Source: Actinobacillus sp. | Lineage (GTDB): Bacteria > Pseudomonadota > Gammaproteobacteria > Enterobacterales > Pasteurellaceae | DNA: 21,393 nucleotides | Direction of reading: 5' to 3' | NCBI GenBank assembly: GCA_020026055.1 | Contig: JAHHRA010000025.1 | Coordinates: 1-21,393, forward strand | Shown here: positions 15,207 to 21,393 of the stretch, one piece after another | How the letters are laid out: every line of letters begins with the position of its first letter | How positions within the stretch are numbered: the stretch's first letter is position 1 | Translations under genes and position numbers: made by a program | Notes under the pieces: generated by a model | The model's database searches: none | The model's input: only the letters and a program-made list of their open reading frames with translations | Told to the model about the DNA's origin: nothing

Positions 15207-16157
15207 ATGCCTGACATTAAACTTTTCGCAGGTAATGCGACACCAGAGCTTGCTCAGCAGATTGCCAAACGACTTTATATTTCTCTTAGTGACGCGACAG
15301 TAGGTCGTTTTAGTGATGGCGAAGTACAAGTACAAATTAATGAAAATATTCGTGGTTGTGATGTTTTTATTATTCAATCTACTTGTGCTCCAACAAATGA
15401 TAATTTAATGGAGCTTATAGTTATGATTGATGCACTCCGTCGTGCTTCAGCAGGTCGTATTACTGCTGTGATTCCGTATTTTGGTTATGCTCGCCAAGAT
15501 CGCCGTGTTCGTAGTGCTCGAGTTCCTATCACTGCAAAAGTAGTAGCAGACTTCTTATCAAACGTTGGTGTAGATCGTGTTTTAACTTGTGATTTGCACG
15601 CAGAACAAATCCAAGGTTTTTTTGACGTACCAGTAGATAATGTATTTGGTACCCCAGTATTAATTCACGATATTTTGAAAAAAGAAGATTTAGAGAATCC
15701 AATAGTTGTTTCCCCAGATATTGGTGGCGTAGTTCGTGCACGTGCAGTTGCCAAATTATTGAATGATACTGATATGGCAATTATTGATAAACGTCGCCCA
15801 AAAGCGAACGTAGCACAAGTTATGAATATTATTGGAGATGTGAAAGATCGGGATTGCATTCTAGTAGATGATATGATTGACACTGGAGGCACATTGTGTA
15901 AAGCCGCTGAAGCATTAAAAGAACGTGGAGCAAAACGAGTATTTGCTTATGCTACTCATGCTGTATTCTCAGGGTGTGCTGCGGAAAACTTAGCAAGTGA
16001 TGCTTTAGATGAAATTGTCGTAGCTGACACGATTCCGCTACGTCCAGAAATTAAGGCATTAGGGAAAGTGCGTGTTTTAACGCTTTCTGCAATGTTAGCA
16101 GAAGCGATCCGCCGTATCAGCAATGAAGAATCTATCTCTGCGATGTTTAAAGAATAA
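15207..16157 (+). CDS. prs: Ribose-phosphate pyrophosphokinase (PRPP synthetase)
   Basis: Makes 5-phosphoribosyl 1-diphosphate from ribose 5-phosphate and ATP, feeding nucleotide, histidine, tryptophan and NAD synthesis. The 316 residues match the class I bacterial enzyme in length and sequence. The PRPP synthase signature around CDLHAEQIQGFF includes H131; K195 of IDKRRP is in the flexible loop; the PRPP-binding loop DDMIDTGGT is at 221-229. The start has only a weak ribosome site (GAGG 13 bases before ATG), so coupling to ispE may help. It is the last gene of the plus-strand run and ends 17 bases before a perfect hairpin terminator. Confidence 0.97.
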   Translation: MPDIKLFAGNATPELAQQIAKRLYISLSDATVGRFSDGEVQVQINENIRGCDVFIIQSTCAPTNDNLMELIVMIDALRRASAGRITAVIPYFGYARQDRRVRSARVPITAKVVADFLSNVGVDRVLTCDLHAEQIQGFFDVPVDNVFGTPVLIHDILKKEDLENPIVVSPDIGGVVRARAVAKLLNDTDMAIIDKRRPKANVAQVMNIIGDVKDRDCILVDDMIDTGGTLCKAAEALKERGAKRVFAYATHAVFSGCAAENLASDALDEIVVADTIPLRPEIKALGKVRVLTLSAMLAEAIRRISNEESISAMFKE

Positions 16158-16173
16158 CTCTTGACTAAACATA

Positions 16174-16200
16174 AAAAAACCAAGCTGAGCTTGGTTTTTT
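16174..16200. terminator. Bidirectional-type terminator between prs and dsbD
   Basis: A perfect 12-base stem, AAAAAACCAAGC and GCTTGGTTTTTT, closes on a three-base loop TGA. T-runs are present on both strands, so it can end both the prs transcript and the convergent dsbD transcript. Confidence 0.92.
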
Positions 16201-16238
16201 ATTTTTTTGAATTAATGACATTGTCTAAAATAGATCAC

Positions 16239-17933
16239 TTAATCTGTTAACTGAACTTCATTTAACAAATCCGAAAATTCATTAGCATTGATAAATCCAG
16301 ATAAACGCAAGTTTTGTACTTCTTGTCCATTTGAAGTGAAAAATAACACAGCAGGGAGTCCTAAAATTTTAAAATGTGCCAGAATTGCTTTATTCTCAGG
16401 CGAATTTTGAGTGACATCCATTTTGAGTAACAACATATTATTTAGCTTTGTTTTAACTTGTGGTTGCGAAAAAGTTTTTGCTTCAAGCTCTTTACAGGCA
16501 ACACACCAATCAGCATAGAAATCAATCATCGCTAAATGATGAGGATTGTTTTGTAATAATTGATTAATTTCTGCTAAGGAATTTACTTTAACCCAATTTA
16601 AAGACGTTGTATGGGTTGTAGTGAAAGAAGTATTATCAGTTTGCCAAACAAAGTTTTGCAAAGGTTGTACACAAATGAGAGCCAGAGTAAAAGCAATTAT
16701 TTGGAGTAGAATCTGTTTAAATTGCAATGCCAAATAAAGGCAAAATGACGTACCGAGCAATGCCCAAAGTACAGTTTCCCAAGTTTCAGAGATTAAGCGT
16801 GAAATCAGGAAAATTGGCAAAGCAAGCATCACGAATCCAAAACTTACTTTTACGATATTTAACCAATTACCTGATTTAGGTAATACTTTATTTCCAAATA
16901 ACGTAATCAGCATTAATGGCACGCCCATTCCCAATGCTAAAAAATACAGTGTCAACGCCCCTATCGTCAAATTACCACTTTGTGCTACGTACAGTAATGC
17001 ACCCGAAAGAGGAGCAGAAGTGCAAGGTGACGCGACTAATCCTGCCACTGCTCCCATTACAAATACCCCTCCGAACGCTCCACCATTTTGTCTTTGACTG
17101 AGTTGCATAAGCTTATTTTGCCAACTTAACGGTAGCTGCAACGTAAATAGTCCAAACATTGAGAATGCGAGCAACACAAAAATTACGGAAAGCGTTACTA
17201 ACACTATTGGGCTTTGCAACGCAATTTGAAATGGCAGACCAATCGCTGCCACCATTAACCCGAGTAAAGTATAAGTGAGAGCCATCCCCTGAACATAAAC
17301 AAAACTTAATGCCAGTGCCCGCCAAGTATTCGGACGATTTTGAGTACCAATAACTAACGCTGACAACAACGGCAACATCGGTAAGACACAAGGCGTAAAA
17401 GCTAAACCAAGCCCTAATACAAAAAACCACAATACTGCATATTTATTTTTAAATAATTGCTGTGCGAGCAGGTTGGATTCACTTAAATTGCCTGTATTCA
17501 CTGAGCTATTTTGGTTAGTTTTTAGCACAAAAGTTTTAGTTTCAGGTGGGTAGCAAAACCCATTAGTACAACCTTGATACTCTACAGAAATTTGTGCATT
17601 GTTAGTTAATTGTTGTGTAAGCAAAGTAACATTAAGTTGCTTTTCAAAAACTTTCGTTGTGCCTAAATATTCATCTTGATGTTCTAGCCCCTGTGGCAAA
17701 GTGATCGCAATTGGTTTATTGTCAAGCTTAACTTTAATCGTATGGCGATATAACCAATAATTAGGTGCAATTTTCCAATTAAGTACAATTTGTTGATGAT
17801 CCTGCGTGTATGAAAATTGAAAGGCTTCATTTACAGGTAAAAAAGGTGATTTTTCGCCGAAAAAGCTTGCATGACTGCTTAACGAAAAAATAAATCCCCC
17901 AAGAACGAGCAAAAAATAGAGAATACGTTTCAT
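16239..17933 (-). CDS. dsbD: Thiol:disulfide interchange protein DsbD
   Basis: Carries reducing power from cytosolic thioredoxin across the inner membrane to periplasmic DsbC, DsbG and CcmG-type partners. Three domains with their cysteine pairs are present (numbering from the chosen start, 564 residues): signal peptide ending SSHA; periplasmic immunoglobulin-like domain with C122 and C127 (QGCTNGFCYPP); membrane domain with C182 (AFTPCVLP) and C304 (ASPCTSAP); periplasmic thioredoxin domain with CVAC at 477-480 (FYADWCVACKEL). An ATG seven codons upstream is in frame, but it has no ribosome site and would lengthen the signal peptide; the start at 17931-17933 is preferred. The gene has its own promoter region and converges on prs. 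Confidence 0.95.
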   Translation of the reverse strand: MKRILYFLLVLGGFIFSLSSHASFFGEKSPFLPVNEAFQFSYTQDHQQIVLNWKIAPNYWLYRHTIKVKLDNKPIAITLPQGLEHQDEYLGTTKVFEKQLNVTLLTQQLTNNAQISVEYQGCTNGFCYPPETKTFVLKTNQNSSVNTGNLSESNLLAQQLFKNKYAVLWFFVLGLGLAFTPCVLPMLPLLSALVIGTQNRPNTWRALALSFVYVQGMALTYTLLGLMVAAIGLPFQIALQSPIVLVTLSVIFVLLAFSMFGLFTLQLPLSWQNKLMQLSQRQNGGAFGGVFVMGAVAGLVASPCTSAPLSGALLYVAQSGNLTIGALTLYFLALGMGVPLMLITLFGNKVLPKSGNWLNIVKVSFGFVMLALPIFLISRLISETWETVLWALLGTSFCLYLALQFKQILLQIIAFTLALICVQPLQNFVWQTDNTSFTTTHTTSLNWVKVNSLAEINQLLQNNPHHLAMIDFYADWCVACKELEAKTFSQPQVKTKLNNMLLLKMDVTQNSPENKAILAHFKILGLPAVLFFTSNGQEVQNLRLSGFINANEFSDLLNEVQLTD

Positions 17934-17969
17934 ATTGTGATAAGTGTTCCTCATAGTAAAAATTTTACA

Positions 17970-17997
17970 AAATTAACAGAAAACAAGAAAGTTGCAA
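17970..17997 (-). promoter_or_regulatory. Promoter candidate for dsbD
   Basis: On the minus strand TTGCAA (17992-17997) and TAATTT (17970-17975) are 16 bases apart, and the -10 is preceded by TGT, giving an extended -10. It lies 37 bases before the dsbD start. Consensus match only. Confidence 0.4.
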
Positions 17998-18064
17998 GCG
18001 AGAATAAAGAATAGTTAACAAAATTGGAAAAATTTTCTGATTTTTAAGGCGTGAGTTTTAAATA

Positions 18065-18700
18065 TCAATCGAGATTTTTCTCGTGAAATTCGCATAAATC
18101 TGAGATAAGACAAGAACCACAACGAGGTTTGCGTGCAAGGCAGGTATAACGCCCATGAAGGATAAGCCAATGATGGACATCCACTTTAAATTCAGCTGGC
18201 ACCACCTTATCCAGCTTGCGTTCCACCTCAAGCACATTTTTGCCCAGTGCAAATTTAGTACGATTACAAACACGAAAAATATGCGTATCAACTGCAATCG
18301 TTGGCTCTCCAAAGGCTGTATTTAACACAACGTTAGCCGTTTTACGCCCTACGCCAGCGAGTGCCTCCAGCGACGCTCTATCCCGTGGCACCTGCCCACC
18401 ATGTTTGTCAATCAAATCGCGACAAGTTTTGAGGATATTTTCAGCTTTACTGTTATACAGCCCGATAGTTCTGATATAGCTTTTCAGTTCCTCCAAACCG
18501 AGGTCACAAATCGTCTGTGGCGTATTCGCTACCGCAAACAGTTTCGCCGTTGCTTTATTCACGCTCTTATCCGTCGCCTGTGCCGATAAAATCACCGCAA
18601 TCAGCAACTCAAAAACAGAATGGTAGAGCAATTCCGTCGTCGGATGGGGATTTTCAGCCTGCAAACGGCGAAGAATCTCAAGGCGTTTTTGCGCGTTCAT
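18065..18700 (-). CDS. nth: Endonuclease III
   Basis: Base-excision repair enzyme: removes oxidised pyrimidines from DNA and cleaves at the resulting abasic site. The 211 residues match the E. coli protein in length. The helix-hairpin-helix LAGVGRKTANVVL carries catalytic lysine K120, D138 lies in VDTHIFRV, and the four cysteines of the 4Fe-4S cluster are C187, C194, C197 and C203 with the standard spacing. Its ATG overlaps the rsxE stop (ATGA), so it is translationally coupled as the last gene of the rsx operon, as in other Pasteurellaceae and enteric bacteria. Confidence 0.97.
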   Translation of the reverse strand: MNAQKRLEILRRLQAENPHPTTELLYHSVFELLIAVILSAQATDKSVNKATAKLFAVANTPQTICDLGLEELKSYIRTIGLYNSKAENILKTCRDLIDKHGGQVPRDRASLEALAGVGRKTANVVLNTAFGEPTIAVDTHIFRVCNRTKFALGKNVLEVERKLDKVVPAEFKVDVHHWLILHGRYTCLARKPRCGSCLISDLCEFHEKNLD

Positions 18701-19401
18701 TGATTTTTTTTCCTTTTGTCATCTATCACATTTTTGATAGCAAGCAGGAGAGCCAAACCAATAAACGCCCCTGCGGGTAAAATCGCGATAAGAAAAGGAG
18801 TTTTGAGCGACAAAATATCCAAATGCCAACTTCGTGCCCCTTCGCCAAACAAATTTTCGAGCCCATAAAAAAGTTTACCCGTGCCTAAAAATTCGCGTAA
18901 CGCACCGAGCAAAACCAAGGTTAATGTCATCCCAAGCCCCATCGCAAGCCCATCTAACAACGAATACCCGAGCGAATTTTTTGAAGCAAAAGCTTCCGCA
19001 CGCCCAATCACAATACAGTTAGTCACGATCAAAGGAATAAAAATGCCGAGCGTTTGATAAAGCGAATAAGTATAAGCATTCATCAAAAACTGCACCGCCG
19101 TCACCGTCGTCGCAATAATCATCACGTAAATCGGAATCCGAATTTCTTGCGGAATAAAGCGACGAAATAATGAAATAACGCTATTCGTAGCAATCAACAC
19201 CACCGTGGTAGCCAGCCCCAATCCCAATGCATTTGCGACCGAATTTGACACGGCGAGCAACGGACAAAGCCCCAACAATTGAACAAGTGATGCATTATTT
19301 CCCCATACCCCTTGCACCAAAATATGGTACCAATGCTGCTGTGTATGCGAATGGGTTTCAACAAGGCTTGCGTCTTTTTCTAATGCTGATTCTGATGTCA
19401 T
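18697..19401 (-). CDS. rsxE: Electron transport complex subunit RsxE (RnfE)
   Basis: Integral membrane subunit of the Rsx/Rnf complex, which moves electrons between NADH and a low-potential carrier; in E. coli it keeps SoxR reduced. The 234-residue protein has about six membrane segments. The conserved cysteines expected to take part in a membrane-embedded iron-sulfur site shared with RsxA are visible as C46 (GLCPLLAVS) and C129 (TNCIVIGRAEAFA). A slightly long N-terminal extension rich in E, S and H precedes the family start (WYHILVQGVW). It overlaps rsxG and nth by four bases each. Confidence 0.95.
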   Translation of the reverse strand: MTSESALEKDASLVETHSHTQQHWYHILVQGVWGNNASLVQLLGLCPLLAVSNSVANALGLGLATTVVLIATNSVISLFRRFIPQEIRIPIYVMIIATTVTAVQFLMNAYTYSLYQTLGIFIPLIVTNCIVIGRAEAFASKNSLGYSLLDGLAMGLGMTLTLVLLGALREFLGTGKLFYGLENLFGEGARSWHLDILSLKTPFLIAILPAGAFIGLALLLAIKNVIDDKRKKNQ

Positions 19402-20063
19402 TTTTCCTCCGTTTTTCCTGCCGCCGATGACGAATAGTCATTTAACGCTGCCTGATTTAAATCAGCCAATAGCGCAAGCCCTGCCCGCTTGACCTGCTCG
19501 ACGACCGCACGCGGCGTGATAGTCGCACCCGTAAATTGATCAAACTGCCCGCCTTCTTTCTTCACCGCCCATTGCGCCAAATTTTGCGGATCCGCAGGTC
19601 TCAACCACCGATGCGCAAAAGAAAGGATCCAATTTGAATGCTTCAACTCAATTTTATCCCCTAATCCAGGGGTTTCGCTGTGCGAAGTGACTCTCACGCC
19701 AAGCACTTCTCCCGCTGGCGTAATGGCTATCAACAACCCAATCGCCCCCGAATACCCATTCGGTGCAACCGTTTCAAACACATAAGCCGTCGTCTTCCCA
19801 TCCATTTTCGCCACACAAAGCTGCTTAATTTGCGCATCTTGCCCGAGAACACCCTCAGCGCGCCCGCACGTTGCCAACAAATCATTATTGTAAAAATCGC
19901 TGGGAATGACCTCTGCGAAAAGAGCCTGTTTCTGACGCACCACTTGCACTGCGATACGATCCTGAGTCAAAAAATAACAGCCTCCCACCACTGCCGCACA
20001 CACAAAAGCAACGGCAGCAAGCAACAACGCATTTTTAATCGTCACGCTCAAAATAGGTTTCAT
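19398..20063 (-). CDS. rsxG: Electron transport complex subunit RsxG (RnfG)
   Basis: Membrane-anchored periplasmic flavoprotein subunit of the Rsx complex. The 221-residue protein has one N-terminal membrane segment (about 12-33) and an FMN-binding domain. The motif FTGATITP (177-184) places the covalently bound FMN on T181, as in the related NqrC. The family segment SHSETPGLGDKIE is at 127-139. Codon use and base composition are more GC-rich than in the genes left of 18 kb. It overlaps rsxD and rsxE by four bases, consistent with coupled translation. Confidence 0.95.
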   Translation of the reverse strand: MKPILSVTIKNALLLAAVAFVCAAVVGGCYFLTQDRIAVQVVRQKQALFAEVIPSDFYNNDLLATCGRAEGVLGQDAQIKQLCVAKMDGKTTAYVFETVAPNGYSGAIGLLIAITPAGEVLGVRVTSHSETPGLGDKIELKHSNWILSFAHRWLRPADPQNLAQWAVKKEGGQFDQFTGATITPRAVVEQVKRAGLALLADLNQAALNDYSSSAAGKTEEK

Positions 20064-21109
20064 CGCCCCTCCTTCACACGCCGAATAGGGCGAATATATC
20101 GGTCAATCAACGGCACGCCCATATTGGCCAACAACACCGCAAACGCAATCGCATCAGGATAGCCCCCGTGGTACCGAATCACATAAAGCAGCACCCCAAT
20201 CAACGCTCCAAAAATTAACTTACCGCGTGGCGTAATCGGTGCAGTCACTGGATCCGTAGCGACAAAAAAAGCACCAAACATCGTCGCCCCGCTCAACAAA
20301 GCCCAACTCGGCGATGGCGAAAAAGGCACCACCAACCAATGAACCGTGCAACAAAGCGTAAAACTAAACAACAACGCCGCCGGAATCTGCCATTGAATCA
20401 ACCGCTTACACAACAAAAACACCCCGCCAGCCAAAAAACACAAATTCATTGCCGCCCAACCGATGCCCAAGCCCCACGGCCCAAAAATCGGCGAAATATT
20501 CCAATTTTCCACCGCCCCATGCGTCCATGCCGTACGAAAAGTATTCAACGGCGTCGCCTGCGCAAGCCCATCGACCGCCTGCAAAAGCTGAACCAAAGAC
20601 GCGCCTTGCGACGTTTGTGCCGTAAAAATCAACGCCACACTCTCGCGAAAACCAAGCGGTGCCCCAAGCAACTCAAGCGGCGGCAACCAAGTCGTCATCG
20701 CCACCGGAAAAGAAATCAACAACACCGCAAACCCCACCATCGCTGGATTAAACACATTCTGCCCCAAGCCACCATAGACCTGCTTCCCCAACAAAATCGC
20801 CATCCCAACGCCGATTAAAATCAACCAATACGGTGCATAAGGCGGAATCGCCATCGCCAAAATCAACGCCGTCAACGACCCACTAAAATCTTTCGCATAG
20901 AAAAAGACAGGCTTTCGACGCCACTTCGCGACCATCATTTCTAACCCCCACGCCAATGCCAACGCAAGGCTAGCCTGAATCGCCACCCCGTAACCGAAAT
21001 AATAAAGTTCTGCCCCCATTGCAGGCAACATCGCCCCCATCACCCACAGCATGATCCGTGAAGTGAGGGTACCCGAATGAGCATAAGGCGAACTGGTGAG
21101 TTTGAGCAT
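20060..21109 (-). CDS. rsxD: Electron transport complex subunit RsxD (RnfD)
   Basis: Polytopic membrane subunit of the Rsx complex that carries a covalent FMN. The 349 residues form about nine to ten hydrophobic segments. The likely FMN attachment threonine is T186 in AQATPLNT, at nearly the same place as T187 in E. coli. GQNVFNPAMVGFAV (116-129) and ATDPVTAPITPRGK (284-297) are characteristic of the RnfD/NqrB family. The ATG is preceded by AAGGAAACACT. The 26 bases on its upstream side separate it from a possible 21-codon gene that follows rsxC. Confidence 0.95.
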   Translation of the reverse strand: MLKLTSSPYAHSGTLTSRIMLWVMGAMLPAMGAELYYFGYGVAIQASLALALAWGLEMMVAKWRRKPVFFYAKDFSGSLTALILAMAIPPYAPYWLILIGVGMAILLGKQVYGGLGQNVFNPAMVGFAVLLISFPVAMTTWLPPLELLGAPLGFRESVALIFTAQTSQGASLVQLLQAVDGLAQATPLNTFRTAWTHGAVENWNISPIFGPWGLGIGWAAMNLCFLAGGVFLLCKRLIQWQIPAALLFSFTLCCTVHWLVVPFSPSPSWALLSGATMFGAFFVATDPVTAPITPRGKLIFGALIGVLLYVIRYHGGYPDAIAFAVLLANMGVPLIDRYIRPIRRVKEGR

Positions 21110-21135
21110 AGTGTTTCCTTTTGTTTAGAGTGAAA

Positions 21136-21201
21136 TCACGCGACGATTTCCGAAAAAATTTCCTTTTTTCCGAACACAGATTCAACCATCTCGTGCGACA
21201 T
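21136..21201 (-). CDS. Possible 21-residue protein between rsxC and rsxD
   Basis: An ATG directly follows the rsxC stop (TAAATG) and has AAGGA four bases before the stop-start junction, so ribosomes ending rsxC could restart. It encodes 21 residues, MSHEMVESVFGKKEIFSEIV plus a final alanine, then TGA. The product is hydrophilic to amphipathic with no membrane segment. No annotated Rsx subunit of this size is known to me. It may be a real small protein, a device to couple rsxC to rsxD, or chance. Confidence 0.35.
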   Translation of the reverse strand: MSHEMVESVFGKKEIFSEIVA

Positions 21202-21393
21202 TTATTCCTTTTCTTGCTTCCCCACGCTGGCATTTTGGGAAATTTTTTCCGAATTTGGCGGCGTGGTTTGTGTTAGCTTTTTCGCTTTCGCCCGTGCGAT
21301 CGCCGCCGCTACTGCGGCTTTTTTGGCATCGACTTCGGACGCGATTTCCACGTTCAACGAGCGTTGCTTGCTTGCGTTGGCGTCAGCTTCGGA
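21202..21393 (-). CDS. rsxC: Electron transport complex subunit RsxC (RnfC), C-terminal end only
   Basis: The last 63 codons of rsxC, with the TAA at 21202-21204; the rest lies beyond the window. The visible part is the variable alanine- and lysine-rich tail of RsxC, including VDAKKAAVAAAIARAKAKKL, the standard form of the tail repeat, followed by a polar, QNASVGKQEKE-like end. RsxC is the peripheral NADH- and FMN-binding subunit; its iron-sulfur motifs would be upstream and cannot be seen. Gene order and orientation agree with rsxC-rsxD-rsxG-rsxE-nth. Confidence 0.88.
   Translation of the reverse strand, partial: SEADANASKQRSLNVEIASEVDAKKAAVAAAIARAKAKKLTQTTPPNSEKISQNASVGKQEKE

Noticed and set aside
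20339..20818. A 159-codon plus-strand frame inside rsxD
   Set aside because: The arginine-, glutamine- and proline-rich product is a shadow of the opposite strand of rsxD; long antisense frames are expected where GC rises.
1..21393. CRISPR array, tRNA or rRNA genes, prophage or defence genes
   Set aside because: No regular direct repeats with spacers, no tRNA cloverleaf or rRNA sequence, and no phage or defence protein families were recognised.

Overview
The window looks like chromosomal DNA of an AT-rich gammaproteobacterium of the family Pasteurellaceae (Haemophilus, Pasteurella or Actinobacillus relatives). This rests on the close match of most proteins to families as I know them from Haemophilus influenzae, on the familiar gene neighbourhoods (a nitroreductase divergent from sppA; DUF47-pit-ygiM-cca-lolB-ispE-prs; rsxC-rsxD-rsxG-rsxE-nth), and on one exact Haemophilus-type DNA uptake word. 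I cannot name the species. No database search was possible.

Layout. 1-173: the 3' end of a decayed IS3-family insertion sequence. 214-2209 (minus): a leucyl aminopeptidase (pepB) and a small FMN nitroreductase. 2329-4218 (plus): sppA, ending at a strong terminator. 4316-7603 (minus): three tightly packed genes, deoP-deoX-deoK in transcription order, resembling the deoxyribose-use operon of Salmonella and some E. coli: a FucP-type permease, a mutarotase-like protein and a PfkB-family deoxyribokinase. No regulator gene lies beside it, but the 340-base upstream gap is rich in dyads. 7944-9323 (minus): radA. A gene-poor gap of about 495 bases follows.

9819-16157 (plus): a seven-gene housekeeping run with gaps of 0-84 bases: phosphate-transport accessory protein, Pit phosphate permease, YgiM-like SH3 membrane protein, tRNA CCA-adding enzyme, LolB, IspE and PRPP synthetase. 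It closes with a bidirectional-type terminator. 16239-17933 (minus): dsbD. 18065-21393 (minus): the end of the rsx (rnf) electron-transfer operon (rsxC tail, rsxD, rsxG, rsxE) translationally coupled to nth; base composition is clearly more GC-rich here than in the rest of the window.

How the genes work together. deoP, deoX and deoK would import deoxyribose, perhaps interconvert its anomers, and phosphorylate it to deoxyribose 5-phosphate. DUF47 and Pit form a phosphate uptake pair. RsxC/D/G/E belong to one membrane redox complex, and Nth repairs oxidised pyrimidines. I found no strong candidate for a wholly new multi-gene system. The observations most worth a second look are a CCA-adding enzyme without its HD phosphohydrolase signature, a possible 21-residue gene between rsxC and rsxD, the dyads before deoP, and the composition step near 18.0 kb.
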